The notes under the pieces were generated by a model. It made no database searches. It had not been told where the DNA came from and saw only the letters and a list, made by a program, of their open reading frames with translations. 64,000 nt of DNA from Pirellulales bacterium. Lineage in GTDB: Bacteria; Planctomycetota; Planctomycetia; Pirellulales; UBA1268. Location of the stretch: contig JAGYJY010000019.1 of assembly GCA_018401745.1 (NCBI GenBank), forward strand, positions 1 to 64,000. Direction: 5' to 3'. Shown one piece after another: positions 33,519-44,843 of this stretch (within the stretch, counting starts at the first letter, position 1; every line of letters begins with the position of its first letter). Both the position numbers and the translations under genes were made by a program.

Positions 33519-34679
33519 ATGTCGACAGTTCACTCCCGCCAGCGTTGCTATCTCGACCATGCCGCGGCCACACCGATGCTGCCCGAGGTCGCCGAGGCGA
33601 TGCAGGATGCCGCCGCTGTGTACGGCAATCCATCGAGCCCCCACGCCTCCGGCCGCGAGGCTCGCCATCTGCTGGAGGCGGCTCGCGAGCGAATCATCGC
33701 TGCTCTCGGCGGCTCCTGTAGCGGCCCTCGGCGAGACCGGCTGCTGTTTACCTCCGGCGGCACCGAAGCCAACCAGATGGCGATCGCGGGCCTTTCCACC
33801 TCCGGCGACACCCCTGCTCCCCTGCTCCACTCGGCCCGCGACCATGCCGGCACGGTGGCCGCCGCCCGCCAGCTCGCCGCAGCCGGCAGGCGGGTGATAG
33901 AACTGACGCTGGATGCCCAGGGCCTCCTCGAGCGATCGCATCTCAGCGACGCATCTCAAGGGGTGCTTTCCACGACCCTCGCCTGCAGCCAGACGGGAAC
34001 CCTCGAAGACGTCGCCGCTCTCGCCGCTGCCTTCCCGCAGCTGCTGATCCACGTCGACGCCGTGCAGGCGGTTGGTCGCGTGCCCGTAAAGCCCACAGCG
34101 ATGGCCGCTGCCTCCCTGGCTCTCGCTGCCCACAAGCTTGGTGGGCCTCGCGGTGTCGGTGGGCTGTTTCTCCGCGAGGCAACCCACATCGCCCCCCTCC
34201 TTCCAGGCTCACAGGAACGGGGCCTGCGGGGTGGCACGGAGCCGGTTGCTCTGGCGGTCGGGTTTGCCGTGGCGGTCGAGCATGCGGTGACGCGGCAGGC
34301 CGCGGAGGCGCAGCGGCTGGCGGGCCTCCGGGATCGCTGCGAGCGGGCGCTTGTTGAGGCTGCCCGCACAGCCGGCATTGAAGCGGTCGTGGTTGGCGAA
34401 GGGGCCGCTCGCGTGCCCCACATCAGCGTCGTGGCCCTGCCAGGCCGCAACCGTCAGGCGACCGTGATTGCCGCGGACCTGGCCGGCATCTGCCTCGCCA
34501 GTGGAACCGCCTGCTCGAGCGGGTCGAGCGAGCCGTCGCCTGCGCTCGTCGCGGCAGGACTCCCAGCGTCCCTGATCGATTCGGCCATCCGCCTGAGCCT
34601 GGGCTGGTCGACAACCGCCGAAGACATTGACCGAGCGATCCAGGCATTTCAGACACATCTCTTCTGCCGACGAGCGTGA
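33519..34679 (+). CDS. Cysteine desulfurase (NifS/IscS class)
   Basis: 386 residues from the ATG at 33519. Motifs of the class V aminotransferase fold are present: CYLDHAAATPMLPEV near 9, YGNPSSPHASGREARHLLEAAR, LLFTSGGTEANQMAIAGL near 75, HVDAVQAVGRVPV near 185, the PLP lysine in ALAAHKLGGPRGVGGLFL near 210 and the sulfur-carrying Cys in LASGTACSSGSSEPSPAL near 345. It removes sulfur from cysteine for Fe-S cluster or thio-cofactor assembly. No IscU/SufU scaffold gene is next to it. Upstream in-frame ATG at 33471 overlaps the divergent promoter space and is not preferred. Confidence 0.92.
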   Translation: MSTVHSRQRCYLDHAAATPMLPEVAEAMQDAAAVYGNPSSPHASGREARHLLEAARERIIAALGGSCSGPRRDRLLFTSGGTEANQMAIAGLSTSGDTPAPLLHSARDHAGTVAAARQLAAAGRRVIELTLDAQGLLERSHLSDASQGVLSTTLACSQTGTLEDVAALAAAFPQLLIHVDAVQAVGRVPVKPTAMAAASLALAAHKLGGPRGVGGLFLREATHIAPLLPGSQERGLRGGTEPVALAVGFAVAVEHAVTRQAAEAQRLAGLRDRCERALVEAARTAGIEAVVVGEGAARVPHISVVALPGRNRQATVIAADLAGICLASGTACSSGSSEPSPALVAAGLPASLIDSAIRLSLGWSTTAEDIDRAIQAFQTHLFCRRA

Positions 34680-34757
34680 CGCGACTGCCATGCAGCGGTA
34701 TAGTGTCCGGCTTTACGTTCGTTCAGTTGCCGGGGGATCGAGGGAACCACGACCACC

Positions 34758-35660
34758 ATGCTGACTCCCACCATGCTGACTTCCACCAGCCATGGTGACA
34801 CCAGCGGTCATACCCCAAGCGGACATCATCGTCGCATGGTTCGCACCGAACTCGATCTTCTGGGCCTCGGCATCACCTCACTTCTCGCCGACGAACCGTG
34901 CCACTACAGCCCACTGGTGCTGGTTGGATCACCGGTGGCAACCTCGGCCGTCTTGCAGGACATCCACCAGCACTGGCAGCGTCTGCACAACGAGCGGGTC
35001 GCCAAAGGCGTTCGCAGTCTCTTCATCGATCCCCAACGGCTCGCCCGAGATCTCGAGTCGGCTGCCGGCGATGGGCTTGATAGTGTCCATCGCCGCTGGG
35101 TTTCCGCCGCCCTCGTGTTGATCGACGGGATCGAGCAGCTTTCGTCGCAGGGCCAGCTCACCGCCTTGCCCCATCTGCTCGACCGCGTCAGTGAGTCCGG
35201 CAGCCGCCTGATCTGCAGCCTCTCACAGGAACCAGGAAGTCGGGGCGACCTCACCGCAGCCATCACCTCACGACTCGGGGAAGGACTGGTGGTGACCGTC
35301 CGGGATGCGACGGGCCTTCCCGCACCTGCCGAACCCGCAGCGGGAACACCGCAGCCAACGCTCCGCCGCATCCTTTCGGCCACCGCCCGCCACTACGGCC
35401 TCATGCCGGCCGACCTCGTAGGAAGCTCACGACGGCGAACCATTGCCCTGGCACGTGGCATCGCCATGCACCTGGCTCGGCAGCTGTGTGGCGAAAGCCT
35501 GGCGGGCATCGGCCGCCGCTTCAACGGACGCGACCACACCACCGTGTTGCATGCGATTCGTGTCACGCAGGAACGGATCGAACGCGATCCGGTCATCGCC
35601 GACGATTTTGAGGCAATCCTCAGAGCCCTGGGAAACCGTGCCGCAAGGCACCCGAGCTGA
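34758..35660 (+). CDS. dnaA: DnaA-like replication initiator with degenerate AAA+ domain
   Basis: 300 residues, far shorter than the usual 440-500. The C-terminal DnaA domain IV is complete (about 205-290): LRRILSATARHYGLMPADLVGSSRRRTIALARGIAMHLARQL, then IGRRFNGRDHTTVLHAIR, the DnaA-box-binding signature. The AAA+ part is only partly recognisable. SPLVLVGSPVATSAVLQDI stands where [20 protein letters not shown] is expected, so Walker A Lys-Thr is lost. VLIDGIEQL replaces the Walker B LLIDDIQFL. The lid and RELEGAL region are absent. It probably binds DnaA boxes without ATP switching. It lies immediately before the oriC-like region and dnaN. The N-terminal start is ambiguous (ATG 34758, 34773 or 34836). 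Confidence 0.85.
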   Translation: MLTPTMLTSTSHGDTSGHTPSGHHRRMVRTELDLLGLGITSLLADEPCHYSPLVLVGSPVATSAVLQDIHQHWQRLHNERVAKGVRSLFIDPQRLARDLESAAGDGLDSVHRRWVSAALVLIDGIEQLSSQGQLTALPHLLDRVSESGSRLICSLSQEPGSRGDLTAAITSRLGEGLVVTVRDATGLPAPAEPAAGTPQPTLRRILSATARHYGLMPADLVGSSRRRTIALARGIAMHLARQLCGESLAGIGRRFNGRDHTTVLHAIRVTQERIERDPVIADDFEAILRALGNRAARHPS

Positions 35661-35730
35661 CTGTCCTGTCCTTGGAAGAAGTCAGCCATGGCCTTTTCTC
35701 CACTCAAGCGACGGCTGTTTTCCACAGACG
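35660..35730. repeat. Dispersed 3' repeat, family B copy 3 (diverged)
   Basis: Directly after the dnaA-like stop: CTGTCCTTGGAAGAAGTCAGCCATGGCCTTTTCTCCACTCAAGCGACG, then TTTTCCACAGACG. It matches the copies at 23814 and 25246 with scattered changes and places a DnaA-box-like TTTTCCACA at its end. Confidence 0.55.
35718..35726 (+). promoter_or_regulatory. DnaA-box-like site TTTTCCACA
   Basis: One mismatch from the TTATCCACA consensus. The best match in the interval. Confidence 0.55.
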
Positions 35731-35772
35731 GACGGCCGGATTGTCGGTTCCTCGTCGGAAAGATGCCGCGGC

Positions 35773-35808
35773 CACTGTGGAGATCACTGTGAAGCTCACT
35801 GTGAAAAG
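35773..35808 (+). repeat. Three tandem 12-bp repeats in oriC candidate
   Basis: CACTGTGGAGAT, CACTGTGAAGCT and CACTGTGAAAAG follow each other without spacing. The 12-bp period and the constant CACTGTGRA core resemble iterons bound by replication initiators. Confidence 0.7.
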
Positions 35809-36169
35809 AGCCGACACCTGGGCGTCGGCACCGTGACGGGCTGGACTGCAGCCGCGGCCCACACACAAAACCATCACAGGGGATTCAGGAATCACGAGCC
35901 ACGGCTGACGCCGCACGCACCTGATTCCGGCATGTCCGCTGGCAGCTTCTCGACGGCGTCCTCGCACCGCGTCAACAGGCCTCTCCACACAAAGCCGACT
36001 CTGTTTCAACATGCTTTCAACCGTTTTTCCCCATCGAGCTGATCGGTAAAAACCGTTTTTCTCTCGTGAAAAAGAGGCTTTTTGTGGAGTCGGCGGCTCA
36101 CAGTGCTGTCAACCGCTGCCGTCGCCGCTGACGCGGGTGGCACTCGCGTCCTTCGCAGAAGCCGACATG

Positions 36170-36240
36170 CCCTCCTCTTACTATCTGCTCTCTTTCTAAA
36201 ATTCAAAAAGAAAAGAGAAAAGAAGAAGAAGGCAGGCAGG
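36170..36240 (+). other. Pyrimidine/purine switch tract, possible DNA unwinding element
   Basis: About 28 bases almost purely C/T (36170-36197) turn into about 40 bases almost purely A/G (36198-36240). It is the most A/T-rich stretch in the interval. Its halves can pair as a hairpin with CTCTTTCT/AGAAAAGAG arms. Confidence 0.5.
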
Positions 36241-36348
36241 CCACCGGTGGCGAGTTTCGTGTTTCCCCACCGGTGCCCAAGGCCCTGAAAAACGGGTATA
36301 TTGGAGGCTTGAAACAACGGGAAATGCCCGAGAGGTCGCAAAATATCC

Positions 36349-37464
36349 ATGAAAGTACGCGTCACGCGTGAGCCGCTGCTGGCGGCCATCCAGAGCGCTG
36401 CGGCGGTCGTGCCATCCCGCTCGCCGAAACCAGTGCTGACCAACGTCAAGTTTGAAGCCCAGGCGGGGCGGGCCATTGTCTCGGCCACCGATCTTGAGGT
36501 CGGGATTCGGATCGAGCTTGATGGTGTTGAGGTGGACGCACCTGGGGCTGTGCTCCTGCCCGCCTCACGGCTTTCGGCCATCGTGCGTGAGGCTGCAGCT
36601 GGAACCGTCTTTGAGATTTACTCCGATGACACCGCAGCGGTGGTCAAGGCGCCTCGCAGTCAGTTCCGCCTGCCGGGTGAGGATCCGCTGGAGTTTCCTG
36701 CGGTGGCGACCTTTCCGGAGGAAGCCTGCTTCGAGCTCACCACCCCGCTGGTTCGCGAACTCGTCAAAAGAACCGTGTTTGCGACTGACAACGAGTCGAG
36801 TCGCTATGCCCTCGGCGGTGTGCTGATTGAACTGACGGCCAAGGGCGTGATCGGTGTGGGCACCGACGGTCGACGGCTGGCGAAGATGGAAGGGCCGGTT
36901 GCAACGGTGGGTGGAGATCCAGCCGATGCGCAGCCGATCGTGCCGTCGCGGGCGATGCAGCTGGTGGAGCGCTGCCTCGCCTCCGCCGAAACGCCTGTGC
37001 ACATCGCCGTCCATTCAGCGGAGATTCTCATTCGCACTGGGTCGACAACGGTCTCGGCTCGTCTGGTTGATGGGCGGTTTCCGCGGTGGCGGGATGTGTT
37101 TCCTGAGCGGCCTGAGGCAATGCGGGTGAGCCTGGTGGTGGGGCCTCTGCTGGGAAGTGTTCGTCAGGCGGCGATTGTCACCAGCGACCAGTCGAAGGGT
37201 GTCGATTTTTCATTCGAGCCCGGACAGCTGGTGCTCTCCGGGCGGTCGGCCGAGAGCGGTGAGAGCCGCATTGAGCTGCCGATTGAGCACGCTGGCGAGA
37301 CGGTTCGCATCAAGCTCGATCCGCGATTTGTCAGCGACTTCCTCAGGGTGCTCGACCCAGCCACGACGATTCAGGTTGAGCTGACCGACTCGCAGAGCGC
37401 TGCGGTCTGCCGTACCGACGATGGCTATGGGTATGTGATCATGCCGTTGGCGGTTGACGCGTAG
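36349..37464 (+). CDS. dnaN: DNA polymerase III beta sliding clamp
   Basis: 371 residues, normal length, three repeated clamp domains: MKVRVTREPLLAAIQSAAAVVPSRSPKPVLTNV at the start, RTVFATDNESSRYALGGVLIEL near 140, VGTDGRRLAKMEG near 170, and the end DDGYGYVIMPLAVDA (usual Y-MPMRL end is here YVIMPLAVDA). It forms the dimeric ring that tethers polymerase III to DNA. It follows the oriC-like region and precedes dciA by one base, so the two are co-transcribed. A TATATT hexamer (36297-36302) before the gene may be its -10 box. Confidence 0.95.
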   Translation: MKVRVTREPLLAAIQSAAAVVPSRSPKPVLTNVKFEAQAGRAIVSATDLEVGIRIELDGVEVDAPGAVLLPASRLSAIVREAAAGTVFEIYSDDTAAVVKAPRSQFRLPGEDPLEFPAVATFPEEACFELTTPLVRELVKRTVFATDNESSRYALGGVLIELTAKGVIGVGTDGRRLAKMEGPVATVGGDPADAQPIVPSRAMQLVERCLASAETPVHIAVHSAEILIRTGSTTVSARLVDGRFPRWRDVFPERPEAMRVSLVVGPLLGSVRQAAIVTSDQSKGVDFSFEPGQLVLSGRSAESGESRIELPIEHAGETVRIKLDPRFVSDFLRVLDPATTIQVELTDSQSAAVCRTDDGYGYVIMPLAVDA

Positions 37465-40416
<2,952 letters not shown>

Positions 40417-40493
40417 GCAGCTTCATCGAGATCCCATATTCATCCTGTAGCCTTTCCCCGTCCGCTTGTTGAAAAACCCTTCCGAGGAGCCCC

Positions 40494-41699
40494 ATGGCCA
40501 AGAAGACCGTCGCCGACATCGATGTTTCCGGAAAGACCGTGCTCGTCCGCGTGGACTTCAATGTGCCGCAAGACGACACGGGTGCCATCACCGATGACCG
40601 CCGGATCCGGATGGCGGTGCCGACCATCTCGAAGATTCTCGAGGGCGGTGGCAGGGTGGTGCTGATGTCGCATCTCGGCCGTCCGGGCGGAAAGGGGTTT
40701 GAAGAGGCCTTTTCTCTGGCGCCGGTGGCACACAAGCTGGCGGAGCTGCTTGGCCGCCCGGTGACCCTGGCCGGCGACACGGGCGGCAGCGACTCGCAGG
40801 CGAAGGCAGCGGCTCTCGGTGAGGGCGGGGTGCTCTTGCTGGAGAATGTGCGGTTTAACAAGGGTGAAAAGAAGGGCGACGACGCCGACTACATCGCTGG
40901 TGTGGCCGGTCTTGCCGACATCTACGTCAACGATGCCTTTGGAACATGCCACCGCACCGAGGCGAGCATGTATGGCATCCCCAAGGCGATGAAGGAGGCC
41001 GGAAAGCCGGCGGTGGTGGGCTTCCTCGTCGAGAAGGAGATCCGCTATCTCGCCGACGCGATCGCAAGCCCGCAGCGGCCGTTCGTGGCGATCATCGGCG
41101 GCAAGAAGGTTTCCGACAAAATCCAGGTGATCAACAACCTGCTGTCGGTCTGCGATTCCGTGCTGATCGGTGGGGCGATGGCCTACACCTTTTCTCTCGC
41201 CAAGGGTGGCAAGACCGGGAAATCCCTCGTGGAGGCCGACAAGGTCGAGCTTGCGAAGGAGCTGCTGGCCAAGGGAGGTGAGAAGCTCGTGCTTCCCACC
41301 GACACCCACTGTGCCGACGACTTCTCCAGCGATGCGGCCAAGCAGGTGGTCGCTGCTGGTGAGATCCCTGACGATTTCGAGGGTCTCGACATCGGTCCTG
41401 AGACGGCTGCCCGCTACGGCGAGATCATTCGGGCGGCCAAGACCATCGTCTGGAACGGACCGATGGGCGTGTTTGAGATGCCCCCCTTCGATGCAGGCAC
41501 CAAGGCTGTGGCCGACGCGGTTGCCGATGCCACTGCCGACGGCGCTGTCACCATCATCGGTGGTGGCGACTCAGCCGCAGCGGTGGAGCAGCTTGGCTAC
41601 TCCGAGAAGGTGAGCCACGTGTCCACCGGCGGTGGAGCGAGCCTGGAGATGCTTGAGGGCAAGGCGTTTGACTCAGTCGACCTGCTCGATGATGCCTAA
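40494..41699 (+). CDS. pgk: Phosphoglycerate kinase
   Basis: 401 residues. [15 protein letters not shown] near 18, [25 protein letters not shown] near 60, [17 protein letters not shown] near 115, [16 protein letters not shown] near 175 and the nucleotide-binding [35 protein letters not shown] near 360. It interconverts 1,3-bisphosphoglycerate and 3-phosphoglycerate with ATP formation in glycolysis and gluconeogenesis. It stands 77 bp after gyrB and has no gap gene beside it. Confidence 0.97.
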   Translation: MAKKTVADIDVSGKTVLVRVDFNVPQDDTGAITDDRRIRMAVPTISKILEGGGRVVLMSHLGRPGGKGFEEAFSLAPVAHKLAELLGRPVTLAGDTGGSDSQAKAAALGEGGVLLLENVRFNKGEKKGDDADYIAGVAGLADIYVNDAFGTCHRTEASMYGIPKAMKEAGKPAVVGFLVEKEIRYLADAIASPQRPFVAIIGGKKVSDKIQVINNLLSVCDSVLIGGAMAYTFSLAKGGKTGKSLVEADKVELAKELLAKGGEKLVLPTDTHCADDFSSDAAKQVVAAGEIPDDFEGLDIGPETAARYGEIIRAAKTIVWNGPMGVFEMPPFDAGTKAVADAVADATADGAVTIIGGGDSAAAVEQLGYSEKVSHVSTGGGASLEMLEGKAFDSVDLLDDA

Positions 41700-41847
41700 A
41701 AGAGACGGCGTCTGAACCGGTGGCGGCCCCGTCGCCTCGGCAGCCATAAACCGACCCTCGCTGCTGGCTTCCCGTAAGATGGATTCCAGCAGGGCGACGA
41801 CGTGAGTCGTGGCGGAGGCCGAGGCTGTTCGTACCGAGGGGCAGGCG

Positions 41848-43077
41848 ATGCAACGGGAGAATCACCCAGCAGGGCCGGGCCGCTGTCAGGTCGACGGCAG
41901 CCCGCAGGCTGCGGTTGGAGACTGGGTCTGGCTCAACGTGGCCGACTTGCAGCTGCTGATCGACGCCCTCCGGCATGACGGCCGCCGGGTCGTGGGGCCG
42001 CAGGTGGCGGATGCTGCGGTCGTCTATCGCGACCTCGAGCGGGCAGCCGACCTGCCCCGCGGCTGGATCGACGAGCAGGATGGCGGCCACTACCGACTGC
42101 GGCGCGATGAGGCCGCCGGTGTCTTTGACCACGTCGTCGGCCCGCACTCGCTGAAAAACTTCCTCTTCCCGGCCCGGGAAACAATCGGCCGCTTTCTCCG
42201 CGAAGATGGCACGTGGCGGCAGCTCGACGACCTGCCGCCGGAGCCGCCGCTAGCGGTGATCGGGGTGCGGGCCTGCGACCTCGCGGGGCTGGCCATCCAA
42301 GACCGAGTCTTTCTCGGAGGTGAATCGGTTGATCCTGGCTACCGCCGCCGCCGTGAGAGCCTGTTTTTGGTGGCCGTCAACTGTCGCCGAGCGGCTGCCA
42401 CCTGTTTCTGCCACTCCACCGGCTGCGGACCTGCGGTGTCGGCGGGATTTGATCTGGCCCTCACCGAGAGAGACGGACGGTTTGCTTGCGAGGTGGGCTC
42501 CGAGCGTGGGGCTGCGGTGCTTGCCACGGTGTCGGCTGCCACGTCTCTGCTGGCATGCAGCCACGACGAGGTGTCGGCTGCCCGCGGGCAGCCGGCGGCC
42601 CTTGAACAGGCGATGCACGCCCGTCAGGAGGAAGCAGGGCAGCCCAAGCCCCGCAGCCTCAACACGGAAGGGATCCGCGATCTGCTGTTTGACAACCTTG
42701 AGCATCCGCGCTGGGAGGAGGTGGCCAGCCGTTGTCTTTCCTGCACCAACTGCACGCTCGTCTGCCCCACCTGTTTCTGCTCGAGCGTCGGTGAGGTGGC
42801 CGACCTCTCGGGCGATGCCGTTGAGCGGGAACGACACTGGGCGAGCTGCTTCACGCTTGACCATGCCCGCATGCACGGCACCAGCGTTCGCAGTTCGACC
42901 GCCTCCCGCTATCGACAGTGGCTGACCCATAAGCTTGCCGGCTGGATCGATCAGTTTGGCACCAGCGGCTGTACTGGCTGCGGCCGCTGCATCACCTGGT
43001 GTCCGGTGGGGATCGACATCACTGAAGAGGTGGCAGCGATTCGCGACACCGCGGGGCAGAAGGAGAGCCCGGCATGA
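41848..43077 (+). CDS. NiFe sulfhydrogenase beta subunit-like Fe-S protein
   Basis: 409 residues from ATG 41848, with GAGGGG six bases before it; a GTG at 41809 is the alternative. It ends with two 4Fe-4S clusters of ferredoxin type: SRCLSCTNCTLVCPTCFC near 310 and SGCTGCGRCITWCPVGIDI near 385. The middle part has additional conserved Cys (CFCHSTGCGPAV). This matches HydB/HyhB of group 3b hydrogenases and AsrA of sulfite reductase. It passes electrons between the hydrogenase pair and the flavin subunit. First gene of the four-gene operon; stop overlaps the next start (ATGA). Confidence 0.85.
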   Translation: MQRENHPAGPGRCQVDGSPQAAVGDWVWLNVADLQLLIDALRHDGRRVVGPQVADAAVVYRDLERAADLPRGWIDEQDGGHYRLRRDEAAGVFDHVVGPHSLKNFLFPARETIGRFLREDGTWRQLDDLPPEPPLAVIGVRACDLAGLAIQDRVFLGGESVDPGYRRRRESLFLVAVNCRRAAATCFCHSTGCGPAVSAGFDLALTERDGRFACEVGSERGAAVLATVSAATSLLACSHDEVSAARGQPAALEQAMHARQEEAGQPKPRSLNTEGIRDLLFDNLEHPRWEEVASRCLSCTNCTLVCPTCFCSSVGEVADLSGDAVERERHWASCFTLDHARMHGTSVRSSTASRYRQWLTHKLAGWIDQFGTSGCTGCGRCITWCPVGIDITEEVAAIRDTAGQKESPA

Positions 43078-43973
43078 TGCCCGCCGTCGGATGCCCAGCC
43101 GTGGTGCCCACCGCTCCCGCTGGCGATCCCTGGAGGTCGCACACGGTGCGGATCGAGGGGATCGTCGAAGAGATCCCGGGGGTGCGAACCTACGACCTGC
43201 GGTTTCTTGATGAGGCCGTGGCTCGGGGGTATCGATTCGCCCCTGGGCAGTTCAACATGTTGCACCTGCCAGGGATCGGCGAGGCGGCGATCTCGATCAG
43301 CTCCGATCCTGCCGATCCTGCGCGGCTGGCCCACACGGTGCGGGCCGTGGGCAATGTGACCGATGCCCTGGCTCGCCTGCAGCCTGGCGAGACGCTGATG
43401 CTGCGGGGTCCATTCGGCGGGCCGTGGCCGCTGGCAGATCGCACCGGCCGCGACATCGTGCTGGTGGCTGGCGGCCTCGGCCTCGCATCGCAGCGGGCGG
43501 CGATTTGTGAACTCGCCCGGCAGCGATCGCAGTATGCGTCGGTGACCGTGCTCCACGGAGCCAAAGAGCCCGCAGGCCTCCTCTACACCTGTGAGTATCG
43601 GGCATGGCAGGAGGCGGGGCTTGAGGTGCGGTCGATCGTTGATGGCCCTCCGGCTGGCGGCGGGGCGGCTGCGTCGCCGGGCTGGGATGGCCGCGTGGGG
43701 CTCGTCACCGATCTGCTGGAGGAGCTGACAATCCTCTCAGGGCAGGCAACGGTGCTCTGCTGCGGGCCGGATCCGATGATGACGGCGGTCGCCCGCACGG
43801 CGATCCGCCGTGGCGTTGCTGCGGAGGAGATCTTCCTCTCGCTTGAGCGAAACATGGCCTGCGCGGTGCGGCACTGTGGGCTCTGTCAGTTTGGACCGGT
43901 GTTTGTCTGTCAGGACGGGCCGGTGTTTCCGTTTGCTGCCATCGAACGCTTCCTGGCGGTTGCCCACCTTTGA
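43074..43973 (+). CDS. NiFe sulfhydrogenase gamma subunit-like FAD/NAD(P)H oxidoreductase
   Basis: 299 residues of the ferredoxin-NADP reductase type: YRFAPGQFNMLHLPGIGEAAISISS binds FAD (near 60), DIVLVAGGLGLASQRAAI binds NAD(P) (near 125), and CCGPDPMM is the nicotinamide site. The C-terminal AVRHCGLCQFGPVFVCQDGPVF carries Cys ligands of a 2Fe-2S cluster. It corresponds to HydG/HyhG (AsrB-like), the NADPH-reacting subunit. Co-translated with the upstream and downstream genes. Confidence 0.88.
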   Translation: MMPAVGCPAVVPTAPAGDPWRSHTVRIEGIVEEIPGVRTYDLRFLDEAVARGYRFAPGQFNMLHLPGIGEAAISISSDPADPARLAHTVRAVGNVTDALARLQPGETLMLRGPFGGPWPLADRTGRDIVLVAGGLGLASQRAAICELARQRSQYASVTVLHGAKEPAGLLYTCEYRAWQEAGLEVRSIVDGPPAGGGAAASPGWDGRVGLVTDLLEELTILSGQATVLCCGPDPMMTAVARTAIRRGVAAEEIFLSLERNMACAVRHCGLCQFGPVFVCQDGPVFPFAAIERFLAVAHL

Positions 43974-43985
43974 GGAGACAGCCCT

Positions 43986-44843
43986 ATGAGCACCATGAGC
44001 ACTGAGAGCGCCATGAGCACTGAGAGCACCGAGAAGCCGCAGCAGGCCAAGCCAAAACTCGCGGTCTACAAGTTTGCCTCCTGCGACGGCTGCCAGCTCC
44101 AGCTGCTCGATGCCTGCGGAAAGCTGATGCAGCTGGCTGATCGGGTAGAGATTGCACACTTTCTCGAGGCCTCAAGCCGGGTTGAGCCCGGGCCCTACGA
44201 CCTGGGGCTCGTCGAGGGATCGATCTCCACCGCGGAAGACATCGAGCGGATTCATGCAATCCGAAAGGAATGTCGGTTTCTGGTGACGATCGGGGCCTGC
44301 GCCACCTCCGGTGGCATTCAGGCGCTTCGCAACTGGGGGCAGATCGACGACTTCCTTTCGGCGGTCTATGCCTCACCTGAAACCATCAGTTCGCTTGAGA
44401 AGAGCACGCCGATCGCCGACCACGTGCCGGTCGACTTTGAGCTGCGGGGCTGCCCGATCGATCCGGGGCAGCTGCTGGAGCTGATCACGTCGGTGGTGCT
44501 TGGCCGTCGTCCCAAGCTCCCTTCGCAGAGCGTCTGCGTGGAATGCAAGAGCCGGGGCACCGTGTGCGTGGCTGTGGCCCGCGGGGTGCCCTGCCTGGGG
44601 CCGGTCACGCAGGCTGGCTGCGGTGCGATCTGCCCGGCCCACGATCGCGAGTGCTTTGGCTGCTACGGTCCGGCCGAGGCGGTCAATCTGGTGAGCCTGA
44701 CGAGCTTCTACGAGCAACAGGGAGCGCCGCGTGACAAGCTCACAAGGCTTGTGCGGGGCATCAACGGCTATGCCCAGGCCTTTCGTGAGGAGAGCAACCG
44801 CCTCGAGGCCACCGCCGACGGCGGTGCGAAAGGAAGGCCATGA
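43986..44843 (+). CDS. NiFe hydrogenase small subunit, group 3b type
   Basis: 285 residues. The proximal cluster motif [13 protein letters not shown] near 33, [17 protein letters not shown] near 98, [16 protein letters not shown] near 157, and further Cys pairs ([41 protein letters not shown]) give three Fe-S clusters. The N-terminus has a repeated MSTES segment. It corresponds to HydD/HyhS and relays electrons from the NiFe site. It overlaps the large subunit gene by ATGA. Confidence 0.92.
   Translation: MSTMSTESAMSTESTEKPQQAKPKLAVYKFASCDGCQLQLLDACGKLMQLADRVEIAHFLEASSRVEPGPYDLGLVEGSISTAEDIERIHAIRKECRFLVTIGACATSGGIQALRNWGQIDDFLSAVYASPETISSLEKSTPIADHVPVDFELRGCPIDPGQLLELITSVVLGRRPKLPSQSVCVECKSRGTVCVAVARGVPCLGPVTQAGCGAICPAHDRECFGCYGPAEAVNLVSLTSFYEQQGAPRDKLTRLVRGINGYAQAFREESNRLEATADGGAKGRP

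Larger units (their letters stand above)
35661..36348. other. Putative chromosomal replication origin (oriC)
   Basis: 688 bp without genes between dnaA-like and dnaN. It contains a near-consensus DnaA box, further TCCACA-type sites (35981-35989 CTCTCCACA; TTGTGGAGT at 36082-36090), three tandem 12-bp CACTGTG repeats, two AACCGTTTTTC repeats 32 bp apart (36019, 36051), and a pyrimidine/purine strand-switch tract rich in A. Position in the dnaA-dnaN interval is the classical oriC position. Assigned by context and composition, not by skew analysis. Confidence 0.65.
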
